Source of the DNA: CAIQPS01 sp963843455
GTDB taxonomy: Bacteria > Actinomycetota > Thermoleophilia > RBG-16-64-13
Direction of reading: 5' to 3'
Length of the DNA stretch: 64,000 bases
Assembly (NCBI GenBank): GCA_963843455.1
Contig: CAWJKE010000007.1
Location: 558,001-622,000, forward strand
Positions 17,302 to 25,651 of the stretch are shown here, piece after piece. Numbering within the stretch: position 1 is the first letter of the stretch; every line of letters starts with the position of its first letter. The position numbers were made by a program, and so were the translations under genes. The notes beneath the pieces are model-generated. The model did no database searches. It was not told the origin of the DNA and saw only the letters and a list, made by a program, of their open reading frames with translations.

Positions 17302-17547
17302 ATGCAGGTAGTAGTGCAAGAGGGCGAGGCGTCGGTGAGTCTGATCATAGCTATTCAGGCTCCGGACGATAGTCTGCGCACTAACTCGGTGACCCTCCTG
17401 ACCGGACCGGTCAAGGTGTACTACCGCGACTTCGAGATGATCAGGTTGGAGGCTCGCGACGGCACCTTGGAGATCCTGCCGCCGGCCGTGGGCTCCATCA
17501 CCTGGCTTCGAAAGGATCGCCGCTATCAGTTGAAACTCGGCGACTAG
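17302..17547 (+). CDS. Hypothetical small protein (81 aa)
   Basis: I do not recognise this protein. It is 14 bases after rpmF on the same strand and is open for 81 codons. The core LLTGPVKVYYRDFEMIRLEARDG is followed by TLEILPPAVGSITWLRKD, which looks like a small beta-rich domain; no signal peptide or membrane segment is seen. The ATG at 17302 lacks a Shine-Dalgarno site, whereas GTG 17335 is preceded by GAGGGCGAGG, so the protein may be 70 aa. Its place between rpmF and an EF-G-like gene suggests a link with translation, but that is only context. Confidence 0.55.
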   Translation: MQVVVQEGEASVSLIIAIQAPDDSLRTNSVTLLTGPVKVYYRDFEMIRLEARDGTLEILPPAVGSITWLRKDRRYQLKLGD

Positions 17548-17605
17548 TGCCCTCTGTGGCCTGTCGTCAGATTCCCTTCGACCGAGAGATACGCGAGGAG
17601 GATCC

Positions 17606-19690
17606 ATGACGCTCGTAGACCCTGCCAAGATCCGGAACGTGGCGGTGGTGGGCCACCGTGGCGCGGGTAAGACCTCGTTGGTAGAAGCTCTGCTGTTTAC
17701 GACCGGTGCCAAGAACCGGCTGGGTGCGGTCATGGACGGGACCACGGCTCTGGACCACGACGAGGACGAGATCAAGCGGCAGATGACCATCTCAGCCGGG
17801 CTTGCCCACGTGGATTGGGAGGGTCACAGGGTCAACCTCATCGACACCCCCGGCGAAGCGTCGTTCATCAACGAGGCCATGGGCACATTGTCCGTCGTCG
17901 AGGGCGTCCTCATGCTTGTCAACGCTGTGACCAAGGTGGAGGTCCAGACCGAGCGCTTGTGGAAGCGGGCGCGAGACATGGGCGTGTCGCGCGTGGCCGC
18001 CATCAACATGATGGACCGGGAGCGGGCCGACTTCTCAGAGGCGGTGGCTGCGCTCAAGGCCCGCTTCGGCGACGAAGTGGTGGCCGTGGCTCTTCCAATC
18101 GGCAGCGAAGCCGGTTTCAAGGGCGTGGTGGACCTGATCACCATGAAGGCCTACACCTATTCCGGCACGGCTGGGAAGGGCTCCGAAGGGCCTATCCCCG
18201 ACGACCTCGCCGATGTCGCTGCCGAGGCGCGCGAGATGCTCGTCGATCGCGTGGCTGAAGCGGATGATGCTTTGCTCGAGAAGTATCTGGAAGGCGGGGA
18301 ACTCACCCAACATGAGGTGAGTGAGGCGCTCAGGGCAGCTGTCGCTGCAGGCTCCGTCTGTCCGGCGGTCCCGGTCGCGGCCACCAAGAACATCGGTTCC
18401 GACCGACTGCTCGAAGCGCTGCTGTCCATCCCGTCGCCGATCGCACGTGGGCCGCGCAAGGCGTTTCGGGTTCCGGGCGGCGAAGAGGTGGATCTTCCCG
18501 GCGACAATTCGGCTCCGACCGCTCTTTTCGTCTTCAAGACCATCTACGACCAGTTCTCCGGCCGCGTCAATCTCGTCCGGATCTTCTCGGGCAAGATCGC
18601 CACAGACACTCAGGTGTTGAACGAGCGTACCGGCGAGAAGGAGCGTACCGGCAACATCCTGCTTATGCAGGGCAAGGAAACGAAGTCCATAGACGAGGCC
18701 GGAGCAGGTGACATCGTCGCCCTGGCCAAGTTGAAGGAGACCGGCACGGGCGACACGCTCTCCGACCCAAGCCGGCCGGTCCGCTTCCCGCGGTACGAAT
18801 TCCCTCCGGCCGCCATCTCGTTCGCCATTTCTCCCAAGACGCGGGGCGAGGATGAGAAGGTCTCCAACGGCCTGCGGCGCCTCGGCGAGGAAGACCCGGC
18901 CATGGAACTGCGTTTCGATCCCCAGACCAAGGAGATGCTCATCTCCGGCACCAGCCAGGTGCACGTGGAGGTGATCCTCGACAAGCTCAAGCGACGCTTC
19001 GGCGTCGAGGTGGAACTTCATCCCCCGCAGGTGCCGTACCGGGAGACCATCCGGAAGAAGGCGATCGCCCAAGGCCGGCACAAGAAGCAGACCGGGGGAC
19101 GAGGTCAGTTCGGCGACTGTTGGATCGAGATCGAGCCGCAGCCCCGCGGCGCGGGCTACCATTTCGAGGATGCCATCTTCGGCGGCTCCATCCCGCGGAA
19201 CTTCATCCCGGCGGTCGAAAAGGGTGTCGTGGAAGCTATGGAGCACGGCGTCATCGCGGGATACCCGGTGGTGGACGTGAAAGTGAAGCTCACCGACGGC
19301 TCCTACCACGCGGTGGACTCGTCGGAATTGGCCTTCAAACTGGCCGGCACTCTGGCCTGGAACAAGGCTATGACCGAGGCCTCTCCGGTACTGTTGGAGC
19401 CCGTGATGAACGTCGAGGTGATAGCGCCCGAGGAGAACATGGGCGACATCATGGGCGATCTCTCCAGCCGGCGCGGGCACCCCCAGGGCAGCGAGAACAT
19501 GGGGGAGATGCACGCCATCAGGGCCAAGGTGCCACTGGCCGAGATGCTCACCTACGCTCCTCAGCTTCGCTCCATGACGGCAGGCCGCGGCTCGTTCACC
19601 ATCGAGTTCGATCACTACGAAGAGGTGCCGTCGCACCTGGTGGACAAGATCGTTGCCGAGTTCAAGGCCCGTAAGGCGGCCGAGTCGTAG
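17606..19690 (+). CDS. Elongation factor G-like protein (EF-G2 type)
   Basis: A 694-aa translational GTPase with the five-domain EF-G layout. The G domain has GHRGAGKTSLVEALL (G1), the switch region DEIKRQMTISAGLAHVDW and DTPGEASFINE (G3). The fourth motif is NMMD (about residues 134-137) where NKMD is expected. Domains III-V follow with HVEVILDKLKRRFGV, GGRGQFGDCWIEIEP and the end LTYAPQLRSMTAGRGSFTIEF. The sequence is closer to the EF-G2 paralogues of Actinobacteria than to main FusA. The usual rpsL-rpsG-tuf context is absent, so it is probably an accessory factor whose role in elongation or stress is not known. Confidence 0.9.
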   Translation: MTLVDPAKIRNVAVVGHRGAGKTSLVEALLFTTGAKNRLGAVMDGTTALDHDEDEIKRQMTISAGLAHVDWEGHRVNLIDTPGEASFINEAMGTLSVVEGVLMLVNAVTKVEVQTERLWKRARDMGVSRVAAINMMDRERADFSEAVAALKARFGDEVVAVALPIGSEAGFKGVVDLITMKAYTYSGTAGKGSEGPIPDDLADVAAEAREMLVDRVAEADDALLEKYLEGGELTQHEVSEALRAAVAAGSVCPAVPVAATKNIGSDRLLEALLSIPSPIARGPRKAFRVPGGEEVDLPGDNSAPTALFVFKTIYDQFSGRVNLVRIFSGKIATDTQVLNERTGEKERTGNILLMQGKETKSIDEAGAGDIVALAKLKETGTGDTLSDPSRPVRFPRYEFPPAAISFAISPKTRGEDEKVSNGLRRLGEEDPAMELRFDPQTKEMLISGTSQVHVEVILDKLKRRFGVEVELHPPQVPYRETIRKKAIAQGRHKKQTGGRGQFGDCWIEIEPQPRGAGYHFEDAIFGGSIPRNFIPAVEKGVVEAMEHGVIAGYPVVDVKVKLTDGSYHAVDSSELAFKLAGTLAWNKAMTEASPVLLEPVMNVEVIAPEENMGDIMGDLSSRRGHPQGSENMGEMHAIRAKVPLAEMLTYAPQLRSMTAGRGSFTIEFDHYEEVPSHLVDKIVAEFKARKAAES

Positions 19691-19718
19691 AACGCGCGCA
19701 CAGCATCCGTTGACTTTG

Positions 19719-19750
19719 ACGGCGGCCCTCCGGGGTCGCCGTTCTGTTCT
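19719..19750 (+). terminator. Rho-independent terminator after the EF-G-like gene
   Basis: ACGGCGGCC (19719-19727) pairs with GGTCGCCGT (19734-19742), a 9-bp stem with one G-U, and the loop CTCCGG. A T-rich tail TCTGTTCT follows. It lies 29 bases after the stop of the EF-G-like gene and before the RpiR regulator, as expected for an operon end. Confidence 0.7.
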
Positions 19751-19825
19751 CAGACTCGTGGTGTCGCTCTAAAGGAATCCTGCGCGCCGCCCGATGAGAG
19801 GGCAGGATGATTGCAATTTCTGTTG

Positions 19826-19831
19826 TACAAT
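19826..19831 (+). promoter_or_regulatory. Candidate -10 box for the RpiR gene, possibly leaderless
   Basis: TACAAT at 19826-19831 matches 5/6 of the -10 consensus. Transcription would begin about 7 bases later, at or beside the ATG at 19839, and no Shine-Dalgarno sequence precedes that ATG. No clear -35 box is present. Confidence 0.4.
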
Positions 19832-19838
19832 TTAGTAG

Positions 19839-20732
19839 ATGCAACTCTTCGACGTTCTTGGAGTGGAGTTGGACGACGCCAAACCACGGCGAGTAAGCGA
19901 TCTTCTGAGGGAAGGTTTTGAGGGTTTCTCACGCTCTCAGAAGGCAATCGCGCGCTACATCATCGACCATCTGGAAGAGGTGGGCTACCTGAGCGCCGAG
20001 GAGCTCGGTCGCAAGGGCTCCACATCGAGTTCGACGGTGGTGCGGTTCGCCCAATCCCTGGGATTCCCGGGATATCCTGAGCTACAGAGGGCCGCCCGGG
20101 ACGAATACCGCCTCGGCGCCACGGCCCGACCGGTCATGCACGACGACCAGCTGGGTTTCTCAATCGAGGAAGATATCCTTACTCGCTCGCTCAAGACCGA
20201 TGCACTCAGTCTGGAAGAGACCATCAGCAAGAACACCCTGGAGCGCTTCAACCGCGCCGCTCACCTTTTGGCGGAGGCCAGACAGGTGCTCGCCGTTGGT
20301 CTTCACGAGGCATCGGTCGTCGCCGAGCATGCCTCCTACGTGTTTGAATTGCTGGGGATTCCCTGCCTCGCGGTCACCGACAGCACCGAGTCGAACGTAG
20401 CCCGGCTCAGCAGGCTGGGCGCCGGAGACCTTCTCCTGGCTATCGGTTTTCGTAGAGCTCATTCGGTGACCATCTCTTTTGCCGACAAGGCCGCCGAGCA
20501 AGGAGCTACGGTCGTCGTCATCACCGATAACTCGTTGTCGGAGTTGGCCGGTAAGGGAGACCTGACTTTGTACGCCGACATCGACTCGACCTTCTTCGCC
20601 CACTCGCTCGTCGGGCCCATCAGTCTGGTCAGTGCGCTAGCGGCGGCCATCTACAGCCAGGATCGAGACCTGTACGACTCCCGGGTGAGGGCGGTGCGCG
20701 ACCGGGCGGCCGAATCCGGCTGGCTGCGCTAG
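19839..20732 (+). CDS. MurR/RpiR family transcriptional regulator
   Basis: A 297-aa sugar-phosphate-responsive regulator. The N-terminal HTH_6 domain (about 20-95) shows SRSQKAIARYIIDHLEEVGYLSAEELG and SSSTVVRFAQSLGFPGYPELQ. A C-terminal SIS domain (about 130-275) shows VLAVGLHEASVVAEHASYVF and LLAIGFRRAHSVTISFADKA, where a phosphosugar would bind. It stands alone between an upstream terminator and the yebC promoter, so its target is not obvious from context. The start is ATG 19839; GTG 19863 is an alternative. Confidence 0.92.
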   Translation: MQLFDVLGVELDDAKPRRVSDLLREGFEGFSRSQKAIARYIIDHLEEVGYLSAEELGRKGSTSSSTVVRFAQSLGFPGYPELQRAARDEYRLGATARPVMHDDQLGFSIEEDILTRSLKTDALSLEETISKNTLERFNRAAHLLAEARQVLAVGLHEASVVAEHASYVFELLGIPCLAVTDSTESNVARLSRLGAGDLLLAIGFRRAHSVTISFADKAAEQGATVVVITDNSLSELAGKGDLTLYADIDSTFFAHSLVGPISLVSALAAAIYSQDRDLYDSRVRAVRDRAAESGWLR

Positions 20733-20746
20733 ACTCGCGGCGCTCG

Positions 20747-20775
20747 TTGAAGGCATCCGGGGCCTCGGCTAAACT
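20747..20775 (+). promoter_or_regulatory. Sigma-A promoter for yebC-ruvCAB
   Basis: TTGAAG (20747-20752) and TAAACT (20770-20775) are separated by exactly 17 bases, in the gap between the RpiR gene and yebC. Transcription would start about 50 bases before the yebC ATG. Confidence 0.6.
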
Positions 20776-20829
20776 CATGAGCAGCGAAAGTAGCGATCAC
20801 GAGCGCGGGCTCGAGCGGAGGTCCATAAC

Positions 20830-21583
20830 ATGTCGGGGCATTCCAAGTGGGCGGGTATCAAGCATAAGAAGGCGCTTGTCGACGCCAAGCGGGGCAATCT
20901 CTTCGGCAAGCTGGCACGGGCCATCACGGTCGCCGCTCGCGAAGGTGGGGGCGACCCCGATCACAATGCGGCGCTGGCCCAAGCCATCGTGAAGGCCAAA
21001 GACGCCAATATGCCTCACGACAACATCGACCGGGCCATCAAGAAGGGCAGCGGGGCCGGGGCCGACGCCGAGACCTACCAGCACCTCACCTACGAGGGCT
21101 ACGGGCCCAACGGCGTGGCGGTCTACCTCACCGCCCTCACCGACAACAAGAATCGCACCGCGGCCGATATCCGCTACATCTTCGACCGCAGCGGGGGCAA
21201 GTTGGGCACCGACGGCTCGGTCAGCTGGATGTTCGAGCGCAAGGGCGTCATCTTCGTCGACGCCGCCGGCAGAGACGAGGACGAGTTGATGATGGCGGCC
21301 ATCGAGGCAGGTGCGGAAGACGTCATCCCCGCGGGCGAAGTGTACGAGATCCGCTGCGAAGTGGCCGACTTCATGACCGTCCGCAAGGGTCTCGAGCAGG
21401 CCGGCATCAAGTACGCCTCGGCCGAGCTCACCATGATCCCCAAGAATACGGTGGCGCTCGAACGAGAGCGATGCCCGCAAGACGCTCCGGCTCCTCGACG
21501 CGTTCGAAGACAACGACGACGTCCAAGAGGTGTACGCCAACTTCGATGTGTCCGACGAAGTCATGGAAGCCCTGGCCGGGTGA
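20830..21583 (+). CDS. yebC: YebC/PmpR family protein, apparent frameshift near the 3' end
   Basis: YebC proteins are DNA- or ribosome-associated regulators; recent work on the family points to relief of ribosome stalling at proline runs. The N-terminus is MSGHSKWAGIKHKKALVDAKRG and the body contains YGPNGVAVYLTALTDNKNRTA and GGKLGTDGSVSWMF, all canonical. After MIPKNTVAL the frame goes off into Arg-rich sequence. Removing one A at 21461-21462 gives DESDARKTLRLLDAF, then EDNDDVQEVYANFDVSDEVM and a stop at 21583, exactly the family ending. I therefore give the restored span (about 250 aa). The upstream neighbour of ruvC, as in many bacteria. Confidence 0.9.
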
Positions 21584-21634
21584 GGGTGGCGCTGCCCACA
21601 TGAGGGAGCCGCCTGGAGGGAGCCGGGCAGCCGG

Positions 21635-22162
21635 GTGATCCTTGGCCTCGACCCGGGCACAGCCTCCACGGGGTTCGGAGTCGTATCCCTTATCGGCAAT
21701 CGCCTGCACGCCGCTCGACTTCGGGGTCATGGAGACGCCGGCGGGTATCCCTCTCGAGAGCCGTCTTGAGCAGATCTTCACCCAGACGGGCGCGTTGCTC
21801 GCAAAGTACGAGCCGTCGGCGACCGCCGTGGAGTCCCTGTTCTTCAACGCCAACGTGCGCACCGCACTCGCCGTGGGTCAGGCCCGCGGGGTGACGTTGC
21901 TGGCGTGTTCCCAGGCCGGGTGCGAGGTGTTCGAGTACACGCCGCAGCAGATCAAGCAGGCGGTGGTGGGCTACGGCAAGGCCGGCAAAGAGCAGGTCAT
22001 GGAGATGGTCCGCGTGCTTCTCGCCCTGCCGGCCCCGCTGCGGTCGGACCATGCCGCCGACGCACTGGGGGTGGCCATCTGCCACGCCAACACCTGTGGC
22101 ATCCGGGAGGGGATTCGCAAGAGCGCGCGACGCCGAGGCAGCGCGGCGGAGTCTCGCGGTGA
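21635..22162 (+). CDS. ruvC: Holliday junction resolvase RuvC, frameshifted
   Basis: RuvC nicks Holliday junctions symmetrically. It starts at GTG 21635 with ILGLDPGTASTGFGV, which holds the first catalytic Asp. The frame breaks at 21714: deleting one C gives LHAVDFGVMETPAGIPLESR. It continues through VESLFFNANVRTALAVGQARG (second acidic residue), EYTPQQIKQAVVGYGKAGK and the last catalytic Asp in DHAADALGVAICHA. That frame then has no stop before ruvB. The TGA at 22160-22162, overlapping the ruvA GTG, is in the original frame, so further indels are needed between about 22085 and 22160. The C-terminal tail is therefore uncertain. Confidence 0.85.
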
Positions 22163-22749
22163 TCGAGCGGCTGACGGGAACGCTGGCCGCCGTCACCGGC
22201 GAAGCGGTGGTCGTGGACGTGGGTGGCGTGGGCTTCCTGGTGGAGGTCTCGGCGGTCACCTACCGGGACCTGCCGGCCGTCGGCGCGCCGGTCGTGCTGC
22301 TGACGCATCTCCAGGTTCGCGAGGACGCTCTGCAGCTCTACGGCTTCTCCACCGACGAGGAACGGGAGCTCTTCCGGCTGTTCATGGGAGTGAGCAAGAT
22401 CGGGCCCAGACTGGCTCTGGCCGCGCTGTCGTCGCGCCGGCCGGTCGATCTCAAGCAGGCGCTCGTCGCCGGCGACGTGGCCGTCTTCTCGGCCGTGCCC
22501 GGCATCGGGCGAAAGACGGCCGAACGGCTCATCCTGGAGCTCAAGGACAAGGTGGGCGACCCGGGCCGCCTCCCGGGGTCCGGGGCCTCCGGAGCCGGCG
22601 CTCCCGACGACGGCCCGATGTCGTTGGCTCGAGCGGCGCTTGTCGAGTTGGGGTTCGCGGCCGCGGAGGCCGACAAGCTGCTGGCTCGGGTCGAGCCCGA
22701 CCAGCCGGTGGAAGCGATCATCCGGCAGGCACTGGGAGGCAACGCGTGA
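22159..22749 (+). CDS. ruvA: Holliday junction branch migration protein RuvA
   Basis: RuvA binds four-way junctions and loads the RuvB motor. The 196-aa protein begins VIERLTGTLAAVTGEAVVVD with an N-terminal OB domain containing REDALQLYGFSTDEER. The central helix-hairpin-helix motifs are FMGVSKIGPRLALAAL and VPGIGRKTAERLILELKDK. A flexible Gly/Pro linker follows, then the RuvB-contact domain ALVELGFAAAEADKLL near the end. GTG 22159 start, stop overlapping the ruvB GTG. This is the only member of ruvCAB here without a reading-frame break. Confidence 0.96.
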   Translation: MIERLTGTLAAVTGEAVVVDVGGVGFLVEVSAVTYRDLPAVGAPVVLLTHLQVREDALQLYGFSTDEERELFRLFMGVSKIGPRLALAALSSRRPVDLKQALVAGDVAVFSAVPGIGRKTAERLILELKDKVGDPGRLPGSGASGAGAPDDGPMSLARAALVELGFAAAEADKLLARVEPDQPVEAIIRQALGGNA

Positions 22750-23792
22750 CGGCCGAGCACGAGAGACTGGCAGACCCCGAAGAGGCCCCGCTCGAACAGG
22801 AGCTGGAGCGCTCGCTGCGGCCCCGTTCGCTCGGCGCGTTCGTGGGACAGCCGATGCTCCGTGAGCAACTGGGCATCTTCATCGCCGCCGCGAAGTCGCG
22901 CGGGGAGCCGCTGGACCACGTCCTTCTGGCCGGTCCTCCGGGCCTGGGCAAGACCACCTTGGCCAACATCATCGCGCTGGAGATGGGGGTGAACATCTCT
23001 ACCACCTCCGGCCCGGCGCTGGAGCGAAAGGCCGACATGGCGTCGATCCTCACGCAGCTGCAGGAAGGGCGACGTGCTGTTCATCGACGAGATACACCGG
23101 CTCAACCGCTCCATCGAGGAGATCCTCTACCCGGCCATGGAGGACTTCGAGATCGACATCGTCATCGGCCAGGGTCCGAGCGCGCGCACCATCCGGCTGC
23201 GAACTGCCGCACTTCACCCTTATCGGCGCCACCACCCGGTCGGGACTCATCACCACGCCTCTGCGCGATCGCTTTGGCTTCTCCCACCGGCTCGACTACT
23301 ACTCGATGGATGATCTCCGTCTCATCGTCGAGCGCTCGGCCGACATCCTGGCGGTGGCGATCGACGACGGAGGGCGCGCGGGAACTGGCAATGCGTTCAC
23401 GCGGCACACCGAGGATAGCCAACCGGCTGCTGCGGCGGGTGCGGGACTTCGCGCAGGTGCGGCACGAGGGGAGCATCACGGGTGATATCGCGCTGGCGGC
23501 CCTGCGCTTGTTCGAGGTGGACGACGAGGGTCTCGACCGCGTGGACCGGGAGATCCTCAACCTCATCCTCCACAAGTTCGACGGCGGGCCGGTGGGGCTG
23601 TCCACGCTTGCGGTCGCCATCGGCGAGGAGGCCGACACCATCGAGGACGTCTACGAGCCCTTCCTGCTCCAGCGAGGGTTCATGATGCGCACTCCCCGAG
23701 GGCGGGTGCTCACCCGGCTCGGGTACGAGCATTGTGGCGTCACCCCTCCCGCGGCCGTCCAGGAGCCGCGGCCCGGCACGCTTTTCGGCTGA
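22746..23792 (+). CDS. ruvB: Holliday junction helicase RuvB, three apparent frameshifts
   Basis: AAA+ motor for branch migration. The restored protein of about 347 aa reads LEQELERSLRPRSLGAFVGQ and LAGPPGLGKTTLANIIA (Walker A), then, after removing one G at 23067-23069, GDVLFIDEIHRLNRSIEEIL (Walker B). After removing one A at 23202-23203 it reads LPHFTLIGATTRSGLITTP and LRDRFGFSHRLDYYS. After removing one G at 23372-23374 it reads ARELAMRSRGTPRIANRLLR, then the winged-helix domain ending in YEHCGV. Every segment is canonical, so the gene is probably intact in the organism and the indels are sequence errors. A single long frame at 21642-23792 joins the outer pieces only by chance. Confidence 0.9.
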   Translation: MTAEHERLADPEEAPLEQELERSLRPRSLGAFVGQPMLREQLGIFIAAAKSRGEPLDHVLLAGPPGLGKTTLANIIALEMGVNISTTSGPALERKADMASILTQLQEGRRAVHRRDTPAQPLHRGDPLPGHGGLRDRHRHRPGSERAHHPAANCRTSPLSAPPPGRDSSPRLCAIALASPTGSTTTRWMISVSSSSARPTSWRWRSTTEGARELAMRSRGTPRIANRLLRRVRDFAQVRHEGSITGDIALAALRLFEVDDEGLDRVDREILNLILHKFDGGPVGLSTLAVAIGEEADTIEDVYEPFLLQRGFMMRTPRGRVLTRLGYEHCGVTPPAAVQEPRPGTLFG

Positions 23793-23812
23793 GACCGCCG
23801 ATCCCGCGGTTC

Positions 23813-24344
23813 ATGAAGCTGCTGCTGCATACCTGCTGCGGTCCCTGTGCGAGTGCCACCATCCCGTTCTGGAAAGGTCGCGGGGTGGAGGTCACCGGCT
23901 TCTTCTTCAACCCCAACATCCACCCACTACTCGAGTGGCGGCGGCGGGCGACGGGGGCCCGCGATGTGGCCCAGGTGACCGGCGTGGAGATGCTGGTGGA
24001 CCCGGAGTACGACCCGGCGCTATGGTTCGCCTCCGTGATCCCGGGCGAAGGGTCCCGGTGCCGGCGGTGTATCGGGCAGCGACTGATGCGGGCGGCCGAG
24101 GAGGCGGTCGCGCGGGACTGCTCGGCCTTCTCCACGACTCTCTCCATCAGTCCCTATCAGGACCATGAAGCCATCCAGGCCGCGGGAGAGGAAGCCTCGA
24201 GCCGCTACGATGTGGAGTTCCTCTACGAGGACCTGCAGACAACTGTACGGGGAGTCGCGCCGGCTTAGCCGGGACTGGGGGATATACAGGCAGAAGTACT
24301 GCGGCTGCCTCGTCTCGGAGTGGGAGCGGTTTCGTGGGTCTTGA
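23813..24344 (+). CDS. queH: Epoxyqueuosine reductase QueH, apparent frameshift
   Basis: QueH (DUF208) reduces epoxyqueuosine to queuosine, the last step of tRNA queuosine synthesis, using an iron-sulfur cluster. The start ATG 23813 gives MKLLLHTCCGPCASATIP, with the paired cysteines of the family. FFFNPNIHPLLEWRRR, CRRCIGQRL and STTLSISPYQDHEAI follow. At 24241-24242 one extra A breaks the frame. Without it the ending is LYGESRRLSRDWGIYRQKYC, then GCLVSEWERF, with the final cysteine pair. queA and tgt lie just downstream, a coherent queuosine cluster. Confidence 0.92.
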
Positions 24345-24552
24345 GAGCCTCGGCAGGATCCTGCTGTGGGTGGGGCTTGGCGTCATCGTCCTCGGCGGAT
24401 TACTCATCCTTCTGGGCAAGCTGGGATGGACGCAACTTCCCGGTACCTTCGTCCATCGCGGCAAGAACGTGACGGTGATCATCCCTGTGGGCCTGATGAT
24501 CCTCGTAAGCGTTGTCGTCTCCCTCGTCCTCCACTTCTTGAACCGTCGATGA
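24334..24552 (+). CDS. DUF2905 family small membrane protein
   Basis: A 72-aa protein with two hydrophobic segments, ILLWVGLGVIVLGGLLILLG (about 9-28) and VIIPVGLMILVSVVVSLVLHF (about 48-68). The loop between them is short and contains the family signature LGWTQLPGTFVHRGKN. DUF2905 proteins are uncharacterised inner-membrane proteins often found beside ruvB/queA genes. Starts at GTG 24334 and overlaps the queH stop by 11 bases. Confidence 0.85.
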   Translation: MGLESLGRILLWVGLGVIVLGGLLILLGKLGWTQLPGTFVHRGKNVTVIIPVGLMILVSVVVSLVLHFLNRR

Positions 24553-24586
24553 GCGACGCGTCGCGGCCCTGAAGCCGGTGATAGGC

Positions 24587-25651
24587 ATGCGCCTGGAGGA
24601 ACTCGACTTCGACATCCCCGAGGAGCTTATCGCTCAGGAGCCCGCGGTCCCGCGCGACTCCTGCCGACTAATGCATCTGACTGCGGGCGGTGAGCGTCAC
24701 CACCAACTCTTCTCGTCGTTGCCGACGATACTTCGGCCCGGCGATACCCTGGTGTTCAACGACTCTCGAGTGCTGCCGGCCAGAATGGAGGCCTGGAGGG
24801 CGACGGGCGGCAAGGTCGAGTTGCTGTTCCTGCGGCCTACCGGCGATCACGCGGGCTCAGGCGAGCGCTGGGAGACCCTGGCCCGTCCGTCGCATCGTCT
24901 GCGGCCGGGGGAGGAGCTCGCGCTGCCCGATGGGCAGACCCTGCGCCTGCACAGGTTGGCCGGGGAGGGGCGGTGGATAGTGGAGGGGCAACCTTCGGGG
25001 TCTCTGGTGGCCCTCATGGAGGAGCACGGGCGCCTGCCGCTGCCGCCTTATATCAAGCGCTATCCCGCTGAGCCGGGAAGCTACCAGACCGTCTATGCGG
25101 CCGCGCCGGGCTCGGCGGCGGCCCCCACTGCCGGGCTGCACTTCACCCCGGAGTTGCTGACACGCCTGCATGAAGGAGGTGTGGGTTCGGCGTACGTCAC
25201 CCTGCACGTAGGCCTGGACACCTTCCAACCCATCCGTGAGCCGGCCGTGGAGGACCACAAGATCCATCGAGAGGCGTTCTCGGTCTCCGCCGATGCTCTA
25301 CATACCATCCGTACCGCTCATGCGTCCGGCCGGAGGCTCGTGGCCGTGGGGACGACCGCCACTCGGGTGCTCGAGACGCTGGCTGCGCTCGGCGTGCTCG
25401 ACGACCCGTCGGCGGCGGAGCCGGTGAGTGGCTCCACCGAGATCTTCATCACGCCTGGATACCGCTTCCGGGCGGTGGATGTGCTCCTCACGAACTTCCA
25501 CCTGCCGCGCAGCACCGTGCTCGCGCTCGCGATGGCCTTCGTCGGGGTCGAGCGGCTGCGGCTGGCCTACGCCGAGGCTATCGCGCTCGGCTACCGGTTC
25601 TTTAGCTTCGGCGACGCGATGCTGGCGGAGGTCCGCGATGCGGACGTTTGA
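24587..25651 (+). CDS. queA: tRNA preQ1(34) S-adenosylmethionine ribosyltransferase-isomerase
   Basis: Transfers the ribosyl part of S-adenosylmethionine to preQ1 in tRNA, giving epoxyqueuosine, the QueH substrate. The 354-aa product shows the family start MRLEELDFDIPEELIAQEP, VFNDSRVLPAR, GRLPLPPYIKR, AAPTAGLHFTPELL, VGLDTFQPI and LLTNFHLPRSTVL. ATG 24587 is chosen because it matches the usual N-terminus; GTG 24578 would add three residues. The last 14 bases overlap tgt. Confidence 0.96.
   Translation: MRLEELDFDIPEELIAQEPAVPRDSCRLMHLTAGGERHHQLFSSLPTILRPGDTLVFNDSRVLPARMEAWRATGGKVELLFLRPTGDHAGSGERWETLARPSHRLRPGEELALPDGQTLRLHRLAGEGRWIVEGQPSGSLVALMEEHGRLPLPPYIKRYPAEPGSYQTVYAAAPGSAAAPTAGLHFTPELLTRLHEGGVGSAYVTLHVGLDTFQPIREPAVEDHKIHREAFSVSADALHTIRTAHASGRRLVAVGTTATRVLETLAALGVLDDPSAAEPVSGSTEIFITPGYRFRAVDVLLTNFHLPRSTVLALAMAFVGVERLRLAYAEAIALGYRFFSFGDAMLAEVRDADV

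Noticed and set aside
21440..21480. Programmed frameshifting in yebC
   Set aside because: No slippery heptamer or stimulatory structure, and the same kind of break recurs in neighbouring unrelated genes.
21642..23792. A single 716-codon open frame running through ruvC, ruvA and ruvB
   Set aside because: It contains RuvC and RuvB pieces joined by out-of-frame Arg/Gly-rich sequence over ruvA. It results from frameshifts, not from a real fusion gene.
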